DNA of 46,283 nucleotides from assembly GCA_000509105.1 (NCBI GenBank), contig BAIF02000039.1, forward strand, positions 1 through 46,283, written 5' to 3'. The notes below the pieces were generated by a model. The model searched no databases. It saw only the letters and a list, made by a program, of their open reading frames with translations, and was not told the DNA's origin. The translations under genes and the position numbers were made by a program. Source of the DNA: Clostridiales bacterium VE202-21 (GTDB lineage: Bacteria > Bacillota > Clostridia > Lachnospirales > Lachnospiraceae). Shown here piece by piece: positions 15,117 to 25,390 of this stretch (its first letter is position 1; the number at the start of each line of letters is the position of its first letter).

Positions 15117-17714
15117 ATGAATATAAATAAATTTACCCAGAATTCTATTCAGGCAGTCCAGAACTGCGAAAAAATTGCGTACGATTACGGCAATCAGGAG
15201 ATTGCGCAGGAGCACCTGCTTTATGCGCTGGTAACGCAGAATGACAGTTTGATATTAAAATTACTTGAAAAAATGAATATACAGGGCGCCCTCTTTATAA
15301 ATCGTGTGGAGGAAGCCTTGGCTAAACGTCCGAAGGTACAGGGCGGCCAGGTTTTTGTAGGGCAGGATCTGAATAACGTCCTGATCCATGCCGAGGATGA
15401 GGCGAAGCAGATGGGCGACGAGTACGTGTCCGTGGAGCATCTCTTCCTGGCTCTGTTAAAGTATGCCAGCAGGGAACTGAAAACACTGTACAAGGAGTTC
15501 GGCATCAACCGGAACAACTTTTTACAGGCGCTGTCCACCGTGCGGGGGAACCAGAAGGTGACCAGCGACAATCCGGAGGCGACCTACGATACGTTGAATA
15601 AGTACGGCCAGGATCTGGTAGAGCGTGCCAGGGACCAGAAGCTGGATCCGGTCATCGGCCGCGACGAGGAGATCCGTAATGTAGTCCGGATACTTTCACG
15701 TAAGACGAAGAATAATCCGGTTCTCATCGGCGAGCCCGGCGTTGGTAAGACGGCTGTAGTAGAGGGGCTGGCGCAGCGTATCGTCAGGGGTGACGTACCG
15801 GAAGGACTGAAGAATAAGACCATCTTCTCTCTGGACATGGGCGCCCTGGTTGCAGGGGCAAAATACAGAGGAGAATTCGAAGAGCGTCTGAAAGCGGTTC
15901 TGGAGGAAGTGAAGAACAGCGACGGACAGATTATTCTCTTTATCGATGAGCTGCACACAATTGTAGGCGCAGGCAAAACCGACGGCGCAATGGATGCAGG
16001 CAACATGCTGAAGCCAATGCTGGCACGAGGGGAACTGCACTGTATCGGTGCCACCACTCTGGATGAATACCGCCAGTATATTGAAAAAGATGCTGCGCTG
16101 GAACGCCGTTTCCAGCCGGTTATGGTAGAAGAGCCAACGGTGGAGGATGCAATCTCCATTTTGAGGGGCTTAAAGGAACGGTATGAAGTCTTCCACGGCG
16201 TAAAGATTACAGACAGCGCCCTAGTAGCGGCTGCGATGCTGTCTAACCGCTATATCTCCGACAGGTTCCTGCCCGACAAGGCGATTGACCTGGTGGATGA
16301 AGCATGCGCGCTGATCAAGACGGAGCTCGATTCCATGCCCACAGAGCTGGACGAACTGCGCCGCCGGATCATGCAGCTGGAGATCGAGGAAGAGGCGTTG
16401 AAGAAAGAGGAGGACCGTCTGAGCAAAGAACGTCTGGAACATCTGCAGGAAGAGCTGGCCGGTTTGAACGAGGAGTATGCGGGCAAGAAGGCGCAGTGGG
16501 ATAATGAGAAGGCCTCCGTAGAAAGAGTCCAGAAGATCCGCGAAGAGATCGAGCAGGTGAACAAGGATATCCAGAAGGCACAGCGGGAGTATGACCTGAA
16601 CCGGGCAGCGGAACTGCAGTACGGGCGGCTGCCGCAGCTGCAGAAACAGCTGGAAGAAGAGGAAGATAAGGTCAGGGAGAAAGAGCTGTCGTTGGTACAC
16701 GAGGCCGTCACTGACGAAGAGATCGCTAAGATCATTTCCAGATGGACGGGAATCCCGGTAGCCAAGCTGAATGAGAGCGAGAGAAGCAAGACGCTCCATC
16801 TGGGCGATGAGCTGCATAGGCGCGTCATCGGACAGGATGAGGGCGTGGAACTGGTGACAGAGGCAATTATCCGCTCCAAAGCGGGTATTAAGGATCCGTC
16901 AAAACCGATTGGCTCCTTCCTGTTCCTTGGGCCTACCGGAGTTGGCAAGACGGAGCTTGCCAAGGCGCTGGCGGAGAGCCTGTTTGATGATGAGAACAAC
17001 ATGGTGCGTATCGATATGAGCGAGTATATGGAGAAGTTTTCCGTATCCAGGCTGATCGGGGCGCCTCCGGGATATGTAGGATATGACGAGGGCGGCCAGC
17101 TGACGGAAGCTGTCAGAAGGAAACCATATTCCGTTGTCTTATTTGATGAGATTGAGAAAGCCCACCCGGATGTGTTCAATGTGCTTCTGCAGGTGCTGGA
17201 CGATGGGCGTATCACGGATTCCCAGGGGCGGACCGTGGACTTTAAGAATACGATTCTGATTATGACCTCCAACCTGGGAGCCAATTATCTGCTGGAGGGA
17301 ATCGGGGAAGACGGAACCATAGACGCGGCGAGCCAGGAGATGGTAATGAACGAACTGCGCGCACGGTTCAGACCGGAATTTTTGAACCGTTTGGATGAAA
17401 TCATTATGTTTAAGCCATTGACGAAAAACAATATTTATGCCATCATTGACTTATTAACAGCAGATGTCAACAAGAGGCTTGCCGATAAAGAACTTTCAAT
17501 CGAAGTGACAGATGAGGCCAGAAATTACATCGTTGAGGGCGGATATGACCCGATGTACGGTGCAAGGCCGCTGAAGAGATATCTGCAGAAGAATGTAGAG
17601 ACACTGGCGGCAAAATTGATCCTGGCGGGAAATGTAGGAAGAGGAGATGCTATCTTAATCGATGTTGCCGGCGGAAAATTAGAAGCACGTGTGAAAGGAC
17701 AGCTGGTTTCATGA
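15117..17714 (+). CDS. clpB: ATP-dependent disaggregase ClpB
   Basis: A full-length 865-residue Hsp100 chaperone that extracts proteins from aggregates together with DnaK. The N-domain (1-145) is followed by NBD1 with G-E-P-G-V-G-K-T-A near residue 203. A charged coiled-coil middle domain (about 410-520), which distinguishes ClpB from ClpC, leads to NBD2 with G-P-T-G-V-G-K-T-E near residue 604. There is no ClpP-binding I-G-F/L loop visible in NBD2. AAAGGAGG precedes the ATG with good spacing. Expression is under CIRCE/HrcA control. The mobile element to the left ends just before this promoter, so control is probably preserved. The stop overlaps dinB by 4 nt. Confidence 0.97.
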   Translation: MNINKFTQNSIQAVQNCEKIAYDYGNQEIAQEHLLYALVTQNDSLILKLLEKMNIQGALFINRVEEALAKRPKVQGGQVFVGQDLNNVLIHAEDEAKQMGDEYVSVEHLFLALLKYASRELKTLYKEFGINRNNFLQALSTVRGNQKVTSDNPEATYDTLNKYGQDLVERARDQKLDPVIGRDEEIRNVVRILSRKTKNNPVLIGEPGVGKTAVVEGLAQRIVRGDVPEGLKNKTIFSLDMGALVAGAKYRGEFEERLKAVLEEVKNSDGQIILFIDELHTIVGAGKTDGAMDAGNMLKPMLARGELHCIGATTLDEYRQYIEKDAALERRFQPVMVEEPTVEDAISILRGLKERYEVFHGVKITDSALVAAAMLSNRYISDRFLPDKAIDLVDEACALIKTELDSMPTELDELRRRIMQLEIEEEALKKEEDRLSKERLEHLQEELAGLNEEYAGKKAQWDNEKASVERVQKIREEIEQVNKDIQKAQREYDLNRAAELQYGRLPQLQKQLEEEEDKVREKELSLVHEAVTDEEIAKIISRWTGIPVAKLNESERSKTLHLGDELHRRVIGQDEGVELVTEAIIRSKAGIKDPSKPIGSFLFLGPTGVGKTELAKALAESLFDDENNMVRIDMSEYMEKFSVSRLIGAPPGYVGYDEGGQLTEAVRRKPYSVVLFDEIEKAHPDVFNVLLQVLDDGRITDSQGRTVDFKNTILIMTSNLGANYLLEGIGEDGTIDAASQEMVMNELRARFRPEFLNRLDEIIMFKPLTKNNIYAIIDLLTADVNKRLADKELSIEVTDEARNYIVEGGYDPMYGARPLKRYLQKNVETLAAKLILAGNVGRGDAILIDVAGGKLEARVKGQLVS

Positions 17715-19003
17715 CACCCATCATTTTCCATATCGATGTCAATTCCGCATATCTGAGCTGGACGGCGGTAGAACAACTGAAACATGGTGCAAAGCAGGAC
17801 ATGAGGCTTGTGCCGGCCATTATAGGCGGTGACCAGAAGGCGCGCCGGGGTGTGGTGCTGGCCAAGTCCATTCCTGCAAAAAAATGCGGCATTCGCACGG
17901 GGGAACCTGTTGCGAATGCCTTTCGTAAGTGTCCGAATCTGGTGATGGCGCCGCCTGATCATAAGATGTACAGGGAAAAAAGTGCACGGCTGATGGAGTA
18001 CCTGAAGGCATTTACAACCGAGATCGAGCAGGTCAGTGTGGATGAGTGCTATGTGGATTTTACGGGGATTGCATGGAAATATCCGTCTCCCATAGATGCG
18101 GCACTGGTGATCAAGGACGGGATAAAAGAAAAGTTCGGGTTTACCGTCAACATTGGGATTTCCTCAAATAAACTGCTTGCGAAGATGGCATCCGATTTTG
18201 AGAAGCCGGACAAGGTGCACACCCTGTTTCCCGAAGAAATCCGGATAAAAATGTGGCCGCTGCCCATCGGGGAACTTTATATGGCGGGGCGTTCCAGCGT
18301 GGAGACACTGAAAAAGCTGGAGATATACACCATTGGGGACCTGGCGCAGGCAGATCCGGAATTGATCAGCCTCCATATGAAAAGCCACGGGCGGATGCTG
18401 TGGGAGTTTGCCAATGGAATTGATGATTCCCGTGTACAGTCGGAGCAGGCGGAGGCAAAGGGGATCGGTAATTCCACAACGCTGCCGGAGAATGCCGAGA
18501 CAGCGGAGGAAGCGAAGGCAGTTCTGCACGAACTGGCGCAAAGTGTGGGGAGGCGCCTTAGAAAAGCCGGCCAGAAGGCCAATATGGTCAGTATGGAGAT
18601 CAAATACCATGACTTTCAGCGTATTTCCCATCAGATGCAGCTGGACAAGCCTTCCCATGAAGACGAAGTACTGTATGAGGCTGCCTGCAGGCTGTTTGAC
18701 GAGACGTGGGATGGAGAACCGATCCGTCTTCTCGGAATTCGAACGGCAAAGCTTGTCGTTGCGTCCGAACCGGTGCAGCTTTCCATCTTTGATATTGAGA
18801 TGCCGAAGCCTCCGGATGAAAAGCACCGAAAGCTGAATCAGGCGATGGAGGAGATACGGGCGAAATACGGAAAAGATGCGGTGGTAAAGGCGAGCCTGAT
18901 GAAAAAGGGCGGCGTACAGAAAAAAGGAACACGAAAAGACGGAAACAGCGCCGGAGACGGGGAGAACGGCGGCAGGAAGAAAGATACAGGAAGTAAAATA
19001 TGA
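17711..19003 (+). CDS. dinB: Y-family DNA polymerase IV
   Basis: A 430-residue translesion polymerase. The catalytic palm is visible as [11 protein letters not shown] (first acidic site) and S-V-D-E-C-Y-V-D (second). A helix-hairpin-helix thumb and little-finger domain follow. Near the C-terminus Q-L-S-I-F-D fits the beta-clamp-binding motif. The extreme C-terminus is a lysine- and glycine-rich tail. The start overlaps the clpB stop (ATGA), so the two are translationally coupled, which would place an error-prone polymerase under heat-shock control here. The H-I-D-V-N-S form of the first motif differs from the E. coli D-M-D-A-F-F. Confidence 0.92.
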   Translation: MTPIIFHIDVNSAYLSWTAVEQLKHGAKQDMRLVPAIIGGDQKARRGVVLAKSIPAKKCGIRTGEPVANAFRKCPNLVMAPPDHKMYREKSARLMEYLKAFTTEIEQVSVDECYVDFTGIAWKYPSPIDAALVIKDGIKEKFGFTVNIGISSNKLLAKMASDFEKPDKVHTLFPEEIRIKMWPLPIGELYMAGRSSVETLKKLEIYTIGDLAQADPELISLHMKSHGRMLWEFANGIDDSRVQSEQAEAKGIGNSTTLPENAETAEEAKAVLHELAQSVGRRLRKAGQKANMVSMEIKYHDFQRISHQMQLDKPSHEDEVLYEAACRLFDETWDGEPIRLLGIRTAKLVVASEPVQLSIFDIEMPKPPDEKHRKLNQAMEEIRAKYGKDAVVKASLMKKGGVQKKGTRKDGNSAGDGENGGRKKDTGSKI

Positions 19004-20013
19004 AGAACAAGAACTACAACATGGAACTGATCAGAACCGTCTCATTTGTGATGGTTATTATCATACACGTTACCAATTATTTTTGCAGGGCATACACGGA
19101 AATAGGCAGGGGAGAATATCTGTTTTCCCTGCTGCTGGATACTGCGTCCAGGGTCAGTGTGCCCTGCTTTTTCATGCTCAGCGGAGCCCTGCTGCTGGGA
19201 CGGTCGGAAAGTCTGCGTAAGAACGGGAAACGTCTGCTGCGTTTTTTTATCGTACTGGTATTTTGGAGCATTGTTTATTATTTCTTTAATATATATTATA
19301 TGGAGACGCCTTATGATCTGCGGGATCTGCTTTATATTCCCACGGAGCCGCATCTGTGGTACCTGTATGCGATGATTCCCATTTACCTGGTGCTGCCCTT
19401 TTTCCAGATCATGTGCAGGGGGATGAATGCCAGGATGGATAAAGCGTTTTTGCTGATGGGCAGCCTCGCGGCAGTATTTATGTACTTTTCTTCACTTCTG
19501 CATGAGGAGCCGTATTATGATCTGCCGATCATCGGGGACAGGGTGTATGCGTTTTATTTTTTTCTTGGATATCTTATCCATAAATACCGGGAAAAACTAA
19601 AGGGCAGGGAACCGCTGCTCCTCGGGGTATTTCTGGGAAGTACGGCATTGAATCTGGCGCTGACCGCCTGGAAGTCGTCCGCTCAAGGGGAGCACTTTGA
19701 GCGGTTTCTGGAATATGGATGCCCGCTGGTGATCACGGCGGGAGGCGCTTTTTTTGCTTTTATGATCCTGCTTGGCGGCGGAAATATCAGGTTGAAGGAG
19801 AGGACAAAAAGGGCGGTGGATACCTGGTGCGCAAGCTCTTTTGGAATCTATCTGATCCATATACTATTTCTGGATACTTATAAAAAATATGTGGATCCGG
19901 GGCAGATCAGCGCATGGACTGCCGTGCCCGGACTGACAGCAGGCATATTGATCCTTTCCTTTGTTTGCATACACTTCATACGAAAATTGCCGTTTGGCAA
20001 GTATATTTCATAA
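19000..20013 (+). CDS. Membrane acyltransferase, acyltransferase 3 family
   Basis: A 337-residue integral membrane protein with about ten hydrophobic segments. The N-terminus, M-E-L-I-R-T-V-S-F-V-M-V-I-I-I-H-V, carries the conserved arginine and histidine of the acyltransferase-3/OatA-like family, which moves acyl groups onto extracellular carbohydrates. There is no C-terminal SGNH domain. It overlaps the dinB stop by 4 nt (ATGA), so it is part of the clpB-dinB transcript. The acceptor (peptidoglycan, teichoic acid or exopolysaccharide) cannot be told from sequence; the following murE gene has its own promoter. Confidence 0.85.
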   Translation: MKNKNYNMELIRTVSFVMVIIIHVTNYFCRAYTEIGRGEYLFSLLLDTASRVSVPCFFMLSGALLLGRSESLRKNGKRLLRFFIVLVFWSIVYYFFNIYYMETPYDLRDLLYIPTEPHLWYLYAMIPIYLVLPFFQIMCRGMNARMDKAFLLMGSLAAVFMYFSSLLHEEPYYDLPIIGDRVYAFYFFLGYLIHKYREKLKGREPLLLGVFLGSTALNLALTAWKSSAQGEHFERFLEYGCPLVITAGGAFFAFMILLGGGNIRLKERTKRAVDTWCASSFGIYLIHILFLDTYKKYVDPGQISAWTAVPGLTAGILILSFVCIHFIRKLPFGKYIS

Positions 20014-20031
20014 AGAATTCACAGGAGAATT

Positions 20032-20060
20032 TTGCAACCGGAGGCTGTTTGTGTTATTCT
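20032..20060 (+). promoter_or_regulatory. Promoter before murE
   Basis: TTGCAA (20032-20037), a 17-nt spacer and TATTCT (20055-20060) give a reasonable sigma-A promoter in the 139-nt gap after the acyltransferase gene. It would start the murE-priA-def-fmt transcript. Confidence 0.5.
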
Positions 20061-20152
20061 ATGGTAGGTAAGTTTTTTCAGTACATCGTAAAATTACGTC
20101 CGGGAAGCGGGCGTCAATTGGACAGACGATGTACCAGTCAGGAGGAGTATAC

Positions 20153-21613
20153 ATGAAACTGAATCAGTTATTAGAACGTTTAGAATACGAAGTCGTACAG
20201 GGAAGTGATGAGGCAGAGATTACCACATTCATCAATGATTCCAGAAAAGTAGAAGAGGGGTCCGCATTTGTCTGCATCAGCGGAGCCGTTGTGGACGGAC
20301 ACGATTTTATCGGTGAAGTGGCCGGCAAAGGGGCGGCAGCCGTGATTGTGGAACGGGAGGCGGATGCGCCGGAGGGAATGACCGTGATCCGGGTAAGGGA
20401 TACCCGCTATGCGCTGGCGCTGATGTCGGCCGCTTATTTTGGTTATCCGGCGGATAAGATGAAGATTATCGGAATTACCGGAACAAAGGGGAAGACTACA
20501 ACAACTTATTTGATCAAGTCCATTTTGGAAAGGGTTGGCCATAAAGTGGGGTTGATCGGAACCATAGAGGCAATTATAGGGGATGAGAAGATCCCGGCCG
20601 CGAACACGACTCCGGAATCCTATACGATCCATCAGTACTTTGCAAAAATGGTGGAAGCAGGCTGCGACTGCGTTGTGATGGAGGTGTCTTCCCAGGGCCT
20701 GATGCTGCACAGGACCGCTGGGATCGACTTTGAAATCGGAATTTTCACCAATCTGGGCAGAGACCATATTGGGCCCAATGAGCATAAGGATTTTGAGGAT
20801 TATAAGAGATGCAAAGGGCTTTTGTTCCAGCAGTGCAGGCTGGGTATAGCCAACGTGGACGACGAATATTTTGCAGATGTCTTTTCTAAGGCAACGTGCA
20901 GGGTGGAGACCTTTGGGTTTTCCGAAAAAGCGGATCTGCGTGCAGAAGATACGCATCTTGTGTCCAGGCCGGGGTACCTGGGAGTCGCCTATCATGCGGC
21001 AGGACTTATGGATTTCGATGTGGAGATCGATATTCCGGGCAAGTTCAGTGTTTACAATTCACTGACTGCCATTGCCGTGTGCAGGCATTTCCAGGTGCCC
21101 GGGGAACAGATTCAAAAGGCTCTGAAGGAGGCCAATGTAAAGGGGCGCATTGAGATGATCCCGGTGTCGGATGAGTTTACGCTGATGATCGACTATGCCC
21201 ACAACGCCATGAGCCTGGAAAGCCTTCTTACAACGCTGAAGGAATATGAGCCGGCGCGGCTTGTCTGCCTGTTTGGCTGCGGAGGCAACCGTTCCAGGGA
21301 TCGCCGTTATGAGATGGGGGAAGTGTCCGGAAGGCTGGCGGATCTCTCCATTATCACTTCCGACAATCCGAGATTTGAGGAACCCCAGGCGATTATAGAT
21401 GATATTAAAACGGGGATACAAAGGACTGACGGGAAATATGTGGAGATCTGTGACAGAAAAGAGGCAATCAAATATGCGATTGAGCATGGACAGCGCGGCG
21501 ATGTGATTGTGCTGGCCGGGAAGGGCCATGAGGATTATCAGGAAATCAAAGGTGTAAAGTATCCCATGGATGAGCGTGTGCTGATCCGGGAAATTCTGGA
21601 AGAATTAAAGTAG
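20153..21613 (+). CDS. murE: UDP-MurNAc-tripeptide synthetase
   Basis: A 486-residue Mur ligase adding the third amino acid to the peptidoglycan stem peptide. The ATP-binding loop G-T-K-G-K-T-T-T lies near residue 110. H-A-S...N-L-G-R-D-H and the C-terminal ligase domain follow. Near residue 404 the sequence S-D-N-P-R-F-E-E matches the DNPR motif of meso-diaminopimelate-adding enzymes (L-lysine enzymes differ). The start at 20153 has AGGAGG eight bases upstream; a longer frame from 20129 has none. The diaminopimelate specificity agrees with a Clostridia host. priA follows after 13 nt. Confidence 0.95.
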   Translation: MKLNQLLERLEYEVVQGSDEAEITTFINDSRKVEEGSAFVCISGAVVDGHDFIGEVAGKGAAAVIVEREADAPEGMTVIRVRDTRYALALMSAAYFGYPADKMKIIGITGTKGKTTTTYLIKSILERVGHKVGLIGTIEAIIGDEKIPAANTTPESYTIHQYFAKMVEAGCDCVVMEVSSQGLMLHRTAGIDFEIGIFTNLGRDHIGPNEHKDFEDYKRCKGLLFQQCRLGIANVDDEYFADVFSKATCRVETFGFSEKADLRAEDTHLVSRPGYLGVAYHAAGLMDFDVEIDIPGKFSVYNSLTAIAVCRHFQVPGEQIQKALKEANVKGRIEMIPVSDEFTLMIDYAHNAMSLESLLTTLKEYEPARLVCLFGCGGNRSRDRRYEMGEVSGRLADLSIITSDNPRFEEPQAIIDDIKTGIQRTDGKYVEICDRKEAIKYAIEHGQRGDVIVLAGKGHEDYQEIKGVKYPMDERVLIREILEELK

Positions 21614-21626
21614 GTGAATACATTTC

Positions 21627-23852
21627 ATGTATGCGAATATTATCGTAGACATTACACATGAAAAACTGGATAAGATATTTCAATACAGAGTCCCCTCCCG
21701 TCTGGAAGGGGAACTTTCTGTTGGGATGGAAGTACGGGTGCCGTTTGGCCGGGGGAACCGGGAGACGAAGGGGTACGTCATCGGCCTGACAACGCGCTGT
21801 AATTATGAGGAATCCAAAGTAAAAGAGCTTCTGGATATCTCCAGGAGCGGCGTGGCAATAGAAGGAAAGCTTGTGGCACTGGCGGCTTGGATGAAGGAGC
21901 AGTACGGAGGAACTATGATCCAGTCCTTAAAGACCGTGCTGCCCATCAAGCAGAAGGAAAATGCCAGGGTGAAAAAGCGGGTCCGCCTTCTGTTGGACGA
22001 GGAGGACGGCAGGAAGAAGCTTGAGCACTATCTCGAAAAGAATCAGCGGGCAAGGGCAAGGCTGATGGCCGCCCTTCTGGATGACCATGTGCTGGACTAT
22101 GAACTGGTGTCCCGGAAACTGAATATCACCCTTGCTGTTGTACGGGCGTTGGAGGAACAGGGAGTTCTTGCACTGGAGACAGAGCAGGTATACCGCAATC
22201 CGGTGAAAGGGAAAAGAGAAGCGTGCAGCATCACTTTTACCGAAGAACAGCGGCATGCGGTGGATGTATTCTGGAAAGACTATGAACAGGAGAATTACGG
22301 CACATACCTGCTATATGGGGTGACAGGCAGCGGAAAGACGGAAGTGTATATCGAAATGATACGCAGGGCGGCGGCCCGCGGGAAACAGGCCATCGTGCTG
22401 ATCCCGGAGATTGCGCTGACCTATCAGACGGTGATGCGGTTTTACCGGAGTTTTGGAGACCGGGTGTCGATCATGAATTCCAGACTCTCGGCGGGAGAGC
22501 GCTATGACCAGATGATGCGGGCAAAAGAAGGCGGCATCGATGTGATGATCGGTCCCCGCTCCGCACTATTTACCCCGTTTCCAAACCTGGGGCTGATCGT
22601 GATAGACGAAGAGCATGAGACTACGTATAAAAGCGAGCAGGTGCCCCGGTATCATGCGAGGGAGACTGCGATAGAGAGGGCGGCAATGGAGGGAGCCAGT
22701 GTGGTCCTGGGATCGGCAACCCCGTCCCTGGAGGCGATGTACCGTGCAAAATGCGGGGAGTTCTGCCTGCTGGAGATGCCGAACCGATCCGGGATGCAGG
22801 ATATGGCGGAGGTCTCCACCGTGGATCTGCGGGAAGAGATCAAAGAGGGCAACCGGTCGATTCTGAGCAGAAAACTGCAGGATATGATCGCGGATCGCCT
22901 GGAGAAGAGAGAGCAGATCATGCTGTTTTTGAACCGCCGGGGATATGCAGGATTTGTCTCGTGCAGGGAATGCGGACATGTAATCAAATGCCCTCACTGC
23001 GATGTGTCTCTTTCGTCCCACCGCAACGGGAAGCTGGTTTGCCACTATTGTGGGTACGAGGAACGCAAAGCGCCTGTCTGCCCTGAATGCGGCTCCCGCC
23101 ATATCGGGGAATTCCGGGCAGGGACACAGCAGATCGAGGAGCTGGTGAAAACCCAGTTTCCGGAGGCGAGAGTGCTGCGGATGGATATGGATACTACGCG
23201 GCAGAAGGACGGGCATGAAAAGATTCTGGCGGCATTTGCCAATGAAGAGGCCGATATTCTTGTGGGAACCCAGATGATCGTAAAGGGGCATGATTTTCCG
23301 AATGTGACGCTGGTCGGTGTGCTGGCTGCGGATATGTCCCTGTATGCGGATGATTACCGGGCGGGGGAGAGGACCTTCCAGCTTCTGACCCAGGCTGTGG
23401 GAAGGGCTGGCCGCGGAAAGAAAAAAGGCGAGGCCGTGATTCAGACCTACAGCCCGGAACACTATGGAATTGTGACAGCGGCGGCACAGGATTACGAGGC
23501 GTTTTATGCGGAGGAGATCCGCTACCGGGAGCTGATGGGATATCCGCCCGCGGAGAACCTGCTGGCAGTGCTGGTGAGCTGTGGGGATGAACCTCTTCTG
23601 GAAAAGGGATGCGGATATCTCAAGGAGTATGCGCTGCGCATTAAAAAAGGCGGGAGCATGGAGATCATCGGTCCGGCGAGCCCGGGGATTGGAAAAATCA
23701 ACGATGTGTATCGTAAAGTGCTCTATCTCAAATCAGAAAGATATGATACACTGGTAAAGATGAAAAACTATCTGGAACAATACATTGAGGTGAATCCGGG
23801 ATTTCAGAAGATGAGGATCCAGTTCGATTTTAATCCGATGAATGTATTTTGA
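21627..23852 (+). CDS. priA: Primosomal helicase PriA
   Basis: A 741-residue replication-restart helicase. An N-terminal 3'-end-binding domain is followed by a superfamily-2 core with Walker A G-V-T-G-S-G-K-T-E near residue 231 and D-E-E-H near 327. A zinc region of eight cysteines (C-R-E-C-G-H...C-P-H-C...C-H-Y-C-G...C-P-E-C-G, residues 446-490) comes next. Motifs D-I-L-V-G-T-Q-M-I-V-K-G-H-D-F and Q-A-V-G-R-A-G-R-G complete it. AGGTG lies before the ATG. Placement between murE and def-fmt is conserved in Firmicutes. Confidence 0.96.
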   Translation: MYANIIVDITHEKLDKIFQYRVPSRLEGELSVGMEVRVPFGRGNRETKGYVIGLTTRCNYEESKVKELLDISRSGVAIEGKLVALAAWMKEQYGGTMIQSLKTVLPIKQKENARVKKRVRLLLDEEDGRKKLEHYLEKNQRARARLMAALLDDHVLDYELVSRKLNITLAVVRALEEQGVLALETEQVYRNPVKGKREACSITFTEEQRHAVDVFWKDYEQENYGTYLLYGVTGSGKTEVYIEMIRRAAARGKQAIVLIPEIALTYQTVMRFYRSFGDRVSIMNSRLSAGERYDQMMRAKEGGIDVMIGPRSALFTPFPNLGLIVIDEEHETTYKSEQVPRYHARETAIERAAMEGASVVLGSATPSLEAMYRAKCGEFCLLEMPNRSGMQDMAEVSTVDLREEIKEGNRSILSRKLQDMIADRLEKREQIMLFLNRRGYAGFVSCRECGHVIKCPHCDVSLSSHRNGKLVCHYCGYEERKAPVCPECGSRHIGEFRAGTQQIEELVKTQFPEARVLRMDMDTTRQKDGHEKILAAFANEEADILVGTQMIVKGHDFPNVTLVGVLAADMSLYADDYRAGERTFQLLTQAVGRAGRGKKKGEAVIQTYSPEHYGIVTAAAQDYEAFYAEEIRYRELMGYPPAENLLAVLVSCGDEPLLEKGCGYLKEYALRIKKGGSMEIIGPASPGIGKINDVYRKVLYLKSERYDTLVKMKNYLEQYIEVNPGFQKMRIQFDFNPMNVF

Positions 23853-23915
23853 GTTTTAGAGGTTCAAAGAATAGAGAAAAGAAAAAAGAAGAAGAATAGA
23901 AACAGGGAGGATATT

Positions 23916-24392
23916 ATGGCAATCAGAGATGTAAGAGTGATTGGGGATGAAATTTTAACAAAGAAATGCAAAGAAGTAACAAAAATGACTCTGCGTACAA
24001 AAATGCTTATCGGAGATATGTTTGATACGATGTATGAAAAGAATGGAGTGGGACTTGCTGCCTCCCAGGTTGGAGTTCTTAAGAATATTGTAACCATCGA
24101 TGTAGGGGAAGGCCCGATCGTGTTGATCAATCCGGAGATACTGGAGACTTCCGGCGAGCAGACCGGTGAAGAGGGATGCCTGAGTGTTCCCGGAAAATGG
24201 GGGATTGTGACCAGGCCGGATTATGTGAAAGTACGGGCTTTGAATGAAGATATGGAAGAGTTTGAGATGGAGGGCGAGGGCCTTCTGGCGAGGGCTTTCT
24301 GCCATGAAATCGCGCATTTGTCAGGGGAATTGTATGTAGATAAAGTAGAAGACGGACTTCATGATGTGACATATGAGGAGGAAGAAGAGTAA
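23916..24392 (+). CDS. def: Peptide deformylase with altered third motif
   Basis: A 158-residue metalloenzyme that removes the formyl group from nascent proteins. Motif 1 G-V-G-L-A-A-S-Q and motif 2 E-E-G-C-L-S-V-P are intact; the cysteine is a metal ligand. Motif 3 reads C-H-E-I-A-H-L-S-G: both histidines and the glutamate are present, but the usual aspartate of H-E-x-D-H is alanine and the following D-G is S-G. The enzyme may still be active because the ligands and catalytic glutamate remain. GGGAGG precedes the ATG. fmt begins 1 nt after its stop, so the formylation and deformylation steps are made together. Confidence 0.92.
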   Translation: MAIRDVRVIGDEILTKKCKEVTKMTLRTKMLIGDMFDTMYEKNGVGLAASQVGVLKNIVTIDVGEGPIVLINPEILETSGEQTGEEGCLSVPGKWGIVTRPDYVKVRALNEDMEEFEMEGEGLLARAFCHEIAHLSGELYVDKVEDGLHDVTYEEEEE

Positions 24393-24393
24393 G

Positions 24394-25344
24394 ATGAGAG
24401 TGATATTTATGGGGACTCCTGATTTTGCTGTTGGTACTCTGGAGTCGCTTGTCCAGGCAGGACATGATGTCTGCCTGGCTGTGACCCAGCCTGACAAGCC
24501 AAGGGGCAGAGGCAAAGAAATGCAGTTTACGCCGGTAAAAGAAGCGGCAGAAAAGCATGGGATACCGGTATATCAGCCGGCAAAGGTCCGGCAGCCGGAA
24601 TGTGTGGCAGCGCTGCGGGGATACAAGGCGGATGTCATTGTGGTTGTGGCTTTTGGACAGATCCTTCCGAAGGAGATACTGGACATGACTCCGTACGGCT
24701 GTATTAATGTTCATGCGTCGCTGCTCCCGAAATACAGAGGTGCGGCGCCGATCCAGTGGTCCATTCTCTGCGGGGAAGAGGTGACGGGCGTCACGACGAT
24801 GCAGATGGATGAAGGGCTGGATACGGGGGACATGATCCTGAAAACAGAGGTGCCGATTACGGAGGAGGAAACAGGGGAAAGCCTGCACGACAAACTGGCT
24901 GCGGCCGGTGCAGCGCTCTGCGTGGAGACACTGGAGGCGCTGGAGGACGGTACCGCAGTTTTCAAGCATCAGGGTGAGAGTCCGACTCCTTATGCAAAGA
25001 TGCTGGATAAGAAGATGGGAAATATTGACTGGGGCCAGCCGGCCGTCCGGATCGAGAGACTGGTACGGGGGCTGAATTCCTGGCCAAGCGCCTATACGCA
25101 CTGGGGAGAAAAAGTGCTGAAGATCTGGAAGGCGAAAGCGGAACCGCAGAAAGAGAAGGGCGGCGCTGCTTCACCCGGAACAGTTTTGGAAGTGGGAAAA
25201 GACTCTTTCACAGTGCAGACGGGCGGGGGAATTCTGCGGATCAGCGAGCTGCAGATTCCTGGTAAAAAACGAATGGAGGCAAGTGCATTTCTGAGGGGTT
25301 ATACACTGGAAACCGGCACCGTATTTAACTGCGGTTCAGAATGA
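24394..25344 (+). CDS. fmt: Methionyl-tRNA formyltransferase
   Basis: A 316-residue enzyme formylating initiator Met-tRNA with 10-formyl-tetrahydrofolate. The N-terminal formyltransferase fold shows F-M-G-T-P-D-F-A-V, the signature N-V-H-A-S-L-L-P-K-Y-R-G-A-A-P-I, and D-x-G-L-D-T-G-D. The C-terminal tRNA-binding beta-barrel domain is complete. The ATG at 24394 is preferred: GAGGAGG lies in the end of def. An upstream in-frame ATG at 24373 would overlap def and lacks the family N-terminus. Confidence 0.96.
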   Translation: MRVIFMGTPDFAVGTLESLVQAGHDVCLAVTQPDKPRGRGKEMQFTPVKEAAEKHGIPVYQPAKVRQPECVAALRGYKADVIVVVAFGQILPKEILDMTPYGCINVHASLLPKYRGAAPIQWSILCGEEVTGVTTMQMDEGLDTGDMILKTEVPITEEETGESLHDKLAAAGAALCVETLEALEDGTAVFKHQGESPTPYAKMLDKKMGNIDWGQPAVRIERLVRGLNSWPSAYTHWGEKVLKIWKAKAEPQKEKGGAASPGTVLEVGKDSFTVQTGGGILRISELQIPGKKRMEASAFLRGYTLETGTVFNCGSE

Positions 25345-25390
25345 CCGAACCCATTTTGGCGGATGCCGCATTCGAATTGGAGGGAGTAAC

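Noticed and set aside
16250..17284. 344-codon minus-strand frame opposite clpB
   Set aside because: Serine-rich shadow of the conserved ATPase coding strand.
24127..25101. 324-codon minus-strand frame opposite def and fmt
   Set aside because: Arginine/histidine-rich shadow of two well-supported genes, with no ribosome binding site.
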